Part shown: piece after piece, positions 6,121-7,075 of the stretch
Layout: every line of letters starts with the position of its first letter
Numbering within the stretch: the first letter of the stretch is position 1
The notes under the pieces: generated by a model
Seen by the model: the letters and a program-made list of their open reading frames with translations, nothing else
The model's database searches: none
Told to the model about the DNA's origin: nothing
Source of the DNA: Thermoplasmata archaeon
GTDB taxonomy: Archaea > Thermoplasmatota > E2 > DHVEG-1
Length of the DNA stretch: 7,075 nucleotides
Reading direction: 5' to 3'
Assembly: GCA_030637965.1 (NCBI GenBank)
Contig: DAOWFO010000033.1
Span: 1-7,075 of the forward strand
Translations under genes and position numbers: made by a program

Positions 6121-6169
6121 CAGGAGAAATCTATAGCGGACCTGGCGGAATGAGAGTTTCCTTCTCCTG
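6121..6169. repeat. 8-bp inverted repeat enclosing a tRNA-Arg-derived fragment
   Basis: CAGGAGAA (6121-6128) and TTCTCCTG (6162-6169) are perfect inverted copies around a 33-base loop. The loop holds CGGACCTGGCGG (6137-6148), identical to the complement of the 3' end of the tRNA-Arg gene at 6911-6922. It is preceded by ATCTATAGC (6129-6137), which also occurs in the tRNA complement but on the other side. The segment lies in the otherwise geneless 200 bases between 6063 and 6262. It may be a recombination scar, an attachment-site remnant or a small structured RNA. Confidence 0.4.
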
Positions 6170-6180
6170 TTGTTTGGGAC

Positions 6181-6198
6181 AAAAAAACTCGATTTTTT
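6181..6198. terminator. A7/T6 inverted stretch downstream of the response regulator
   Basis: AAAAAAACTCGATTTTTT on the plus strand reads on the minus strand as A6, TCGAG, T7. The response-regulator transcript (minus strand) would meet a run of seven T about 75 bases after its stop, which fits archaeal oligo-T termination. The other strand has six T, so it could work both ways. Confidence 0.4.
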
Positions 6199-6262
6199 GG
6201 CTATTCGTTCTAATGGTGGTTGATAAACTGCTTACTAAATCCTTTCTTTTTTCTTTCTTTGA

Positions 6263-6634
6263 TTATTGTTCATTAAAAAAATTATCTATTTTTCCTTTTA
6301 ACTCATCAATTGTAAAAGGTTTTTCAATATACGTTATCCCCAGTTCTTCTGCAGAATTTTTAAATTCAACATCTTCAACAGCAGTTATAATAAATATAGG
6401 TATATGTCTCCATTTGAGATTCCCTCTTATTGTATCTAAAGTCTGCCATCCGTTCATATTTGGCATCATTAGATCTAGTAAAATCAGATCAGGGATTTCC
6501 TTAGTTAATATGTTAAGGCATTTTTTTCCATCCTTTGCGGTTTGGATTGTGTACTCATCACTGTTATTTTCAAGACCGTTTTTAACAGAAAATAAGACAT
6601 CTTCTTCATCATCAACTACTAATATTTTTTTCAT
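6263..6634 (-). CDS. Single-domain response regulator (CheY-like receiver)
   Basis: 123-residue protein consisting only of a receiver domain. It opens MKKILVVDDEED, with the acidic pocket at D8, D9 and E10. The phospho-acceptor is D54 in LILLDLMMPNMNGWQ. The switch threonine is T84 in IFIITAVED, and the conserved lysine is K105 in YIEKPFT. There is no DNA-binding or enzymatic output domain and no histidine kinase in the window, so it must act by protein contact or as a phosphorelay intermediate, as is common for archaeal stand-alone receivers. The start at 6634 has a weak AGGG (6646-6649) 11 bases upstream. It is divergent from the 6739 gene and appears monocistronic. The partner kinase cannot be inferred. 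Confidence 0.93.
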   Translation of the reverse strand: MKKILVVDDEEDVLFSVKNGLENNSDEYTIQTAKDGKKCLNILTKEIPDLILLDLMMPNMNGWQTLDTIRGNLKWRHIPIFIITAVEDVEFKNSAEELGITYIEKPFTIDELKGKIDNFFNEQ

Positions 6635-6670
6635 TTATTCAGCATCCCTAAGAAATCTAATTCATTGGGT

Positions 6671-6681
6671 GATTAATAATT
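6671..6681 (-). promoter_or_regulatory. Candidate TATA box of the response regulator gene
   Basis: An AT-only stretch reading ATTATTAATC on the minus strand. A start about 25 bases on would fall near 6650, giving a short leader containing AGGG before the ATG at 6634. The sequence is a modest match, and position is the main support. Confidence 0.3.
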
Positions 6682-6708
6682 TTTTCTTTTTTCAGACTCA
6701 CAAACTTA

Positions 6709-6716
6709 TTTATATA
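6709..6716 (+). promoter_or_regulatory. TATA box of the 6739 gene
   Basis: TTTATATA, a near-ideal archaeal TATA element. Its centre lies 26-27 bases before the GTG at 6739, which would predict an almost leaderless transcript. A strong Shine-Dalgarno sequence (GAGGAGGA, 6725-6732) sits between them, so either the start is further upstream or one of the two signals is unused. Confidence 0.45.
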
Positions 6717-6738
6717 GAGCGTGTGAGGAGGAATATTT

Positions 6739-7029
6739 GTGAAACTAGGTGAGATAATAGATAAAAAACTAGAGGAAATGGAAGTAGAAGATAATGAAAA
6801 AAGAGTAAAATTTGATTTGAAAGTATCATGTATGGGTGAAACTGACTACATACCTTTTGAATCAACGAAAAAAGGCCAAGATTCGTTCCATTTTCTCGAA
6901 GGGAAAAATACGGACCTGGCGGGATTCGAACCCGCGATCTATAGCTTAGGAGGCTATCGCCCTATCCAGGCTAGGCTACAGGCCCGAAATACAACATATT
7001 ACGGGGTTATAAAAAATTTGGCAAATTAA
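6739..7029 (+). CDS. Unrecognised small protein; frame runs antisense through tRNA-Arg, probably truncated gene
   Basis: 96-codon frame starting at a GTG with GAGGAGGA (6725-6732), spacer 6, and a TATA box at 6709-6716, so the 5' end looks genuinely expressed. The first 55 or so residues are charged and protein-like (MKLGEIIDKKLEEMEVED, then FDLKVSCMGETDYIPFES and DSFHFLEG). I do not recognise them. From about residue 58 the frame reads the complement of the tRNA-Arg gene, giving DLAGFEPAIYSLGGYRP, a well-known false translation of antisense tRNA. Either the gene really ends in the tRNA complement, or its original 3' part was lost by rearrangement at the tRNA. I favour a truncated gene; the 5' promoter is more credible than the C-terminus. 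Confidence 0.4.
   Translation: MKLGEIIDKKLEEMEVEDNEKRVKFDLKVSCMGETDYIPFESTKKGQDSFHFLEGKNTDLAGFEPAIYSLGGYRPIQARLQARNTTYYGVIKNLAN
6911..6985 (-). tRNA. tRNA-Arg (anticodon CCU)
   Basis: 75 bases folding into a full cloverleaf. The acceptor stem is GGGCCTG with CAGGTCC, including one G-U pair, and the discriminator is G. The D-stem is GCCT with GGGC. The anticodon stem is ATAGC with GCTAT around the loop CTCCTAA, giving anticodon CCU (reads AGG). The variable loop is AGATC. The T-arm is GCGGG, TTCGAAT, CCCGC. CCA is not encoded and there is no intron. The D-arm sequence is of a type common in archaeal tRNAs. A T5 run follows directly (6904-6908 on the minus strand), a probable terminator. Confidence 0.96.
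7007..7016 (-). promoter_or_regulatory. TATA box of tRNA-Arg
   Basis: Minus-strand TTTTTTATAA, centred about 27 bases upstream of the first tRNA base (6985). This is the canonical spacing of an archaeal promoter and one of the best arguments that the window is archaeal. Confidence 0.65.
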
Positions 7030-7075
7030 ATCAAGGTTCTTTATATTCCATAGTAAAAGAAGCAGATGTAGCATC

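Noticed and set aside
6150..6752. Plus-strand open frame of 200 codons
   Set aside because: It runs antisense through the whole response regulator. It is rich in Ser, Phe and Ile, as expected of a shadow frame in AT-rich DNA, and has no credible start signals.
7031..7075. Possible 3' tail of a minus-strand protein (14 codons ending YKEP, stop TGA)
   Set aside because: Only 45 bases are visible and another minus-strand frame is also open. There is too little to support a gene, though this position upstream of the tRNA would be natural for one.
1..7075. CRISPR array, insertion sequence or transposase
   Set aside because: No regularly spaced repeats, no terminal inverted repeats with a transposase frame, and no integrase gene are visible in the window.

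Overview
The window is AT-rich and most likely archaeal. The best evidence is the tRNA-Arg(CCU) gene near the right edge. It has no encoded CCA, its D-arm sequence is of a type common in archaeal tRNAs, and an A/T-only TATA-like box is centred about 27 bases upstream of its 5' end. Several protein genes also have TATA-like boxes about 25 bases upstream of plausible transcription starts, together with clear Shine-Dalgarno sites. The lineage cannot be fixed from 7 kb. An anaerobic sediment archaeon (Thermoplasmatota-like or Asgard-like) is a guess only.

Left third (minus strand, reading right to left): a compact cluster that I read as the oxygen-independent ergothioneine pathway. eanB (2096-3436) encodes a triple-rhodanese hercynine sulfurtransferase. 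eanA (1125-2103) encodes an EgtD-type histidine N-alpha-trimethyltransferase. The third gene (1-1114, cut by the window edge) encodes a SufS-type cysteine desulfurase. A coherent model is that EanA makes hercynine, EanB inserts sulfur into its imidazole ring, and the desulfurase supplies sulfane sulfur. eanA is interrupted by a one-base frameshift in a run of 12 A, and the only well-placed start codon is ATT. Both need checking, since this may be sequencing error, transcriptional slippage or real decay.

Middle (plus strand): a DUF427 gene (3552-3836) is divergent from eanB across a 115-base promoter region. It is followed by an eight-helix ZIP-like membrane protein (3906-4592) that overlaps a divergent ribulose-phosphate 3-epimerase homologue (4589-5221) by ATGA.

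Right (minus strand): a two-gene unit (5667-6062 and 5245-5664) encodes a small CxxC protein with a possible thioredoxin-like fold and an OsmC/Ohr-type peroxiredoxin. It converges on the epimerase gene. Next come a 200-base intergenic region with a tRNA-derived fragment, a single-domain response regulator (6263-6634), a short plus-strand gene of unknown function (6739-7029) whose reading frame runs antisense through the tRNA, and tRNA-Arg itself (6911-6985).

Thiol and sulfur chemistry links much of the window: the ergothioneine cluster, the OsmC peroxiredoxin and the CxxC protein. This suggests a low-molecular-weight-thiol and redox-defence neighbourhood in an anaerobe.
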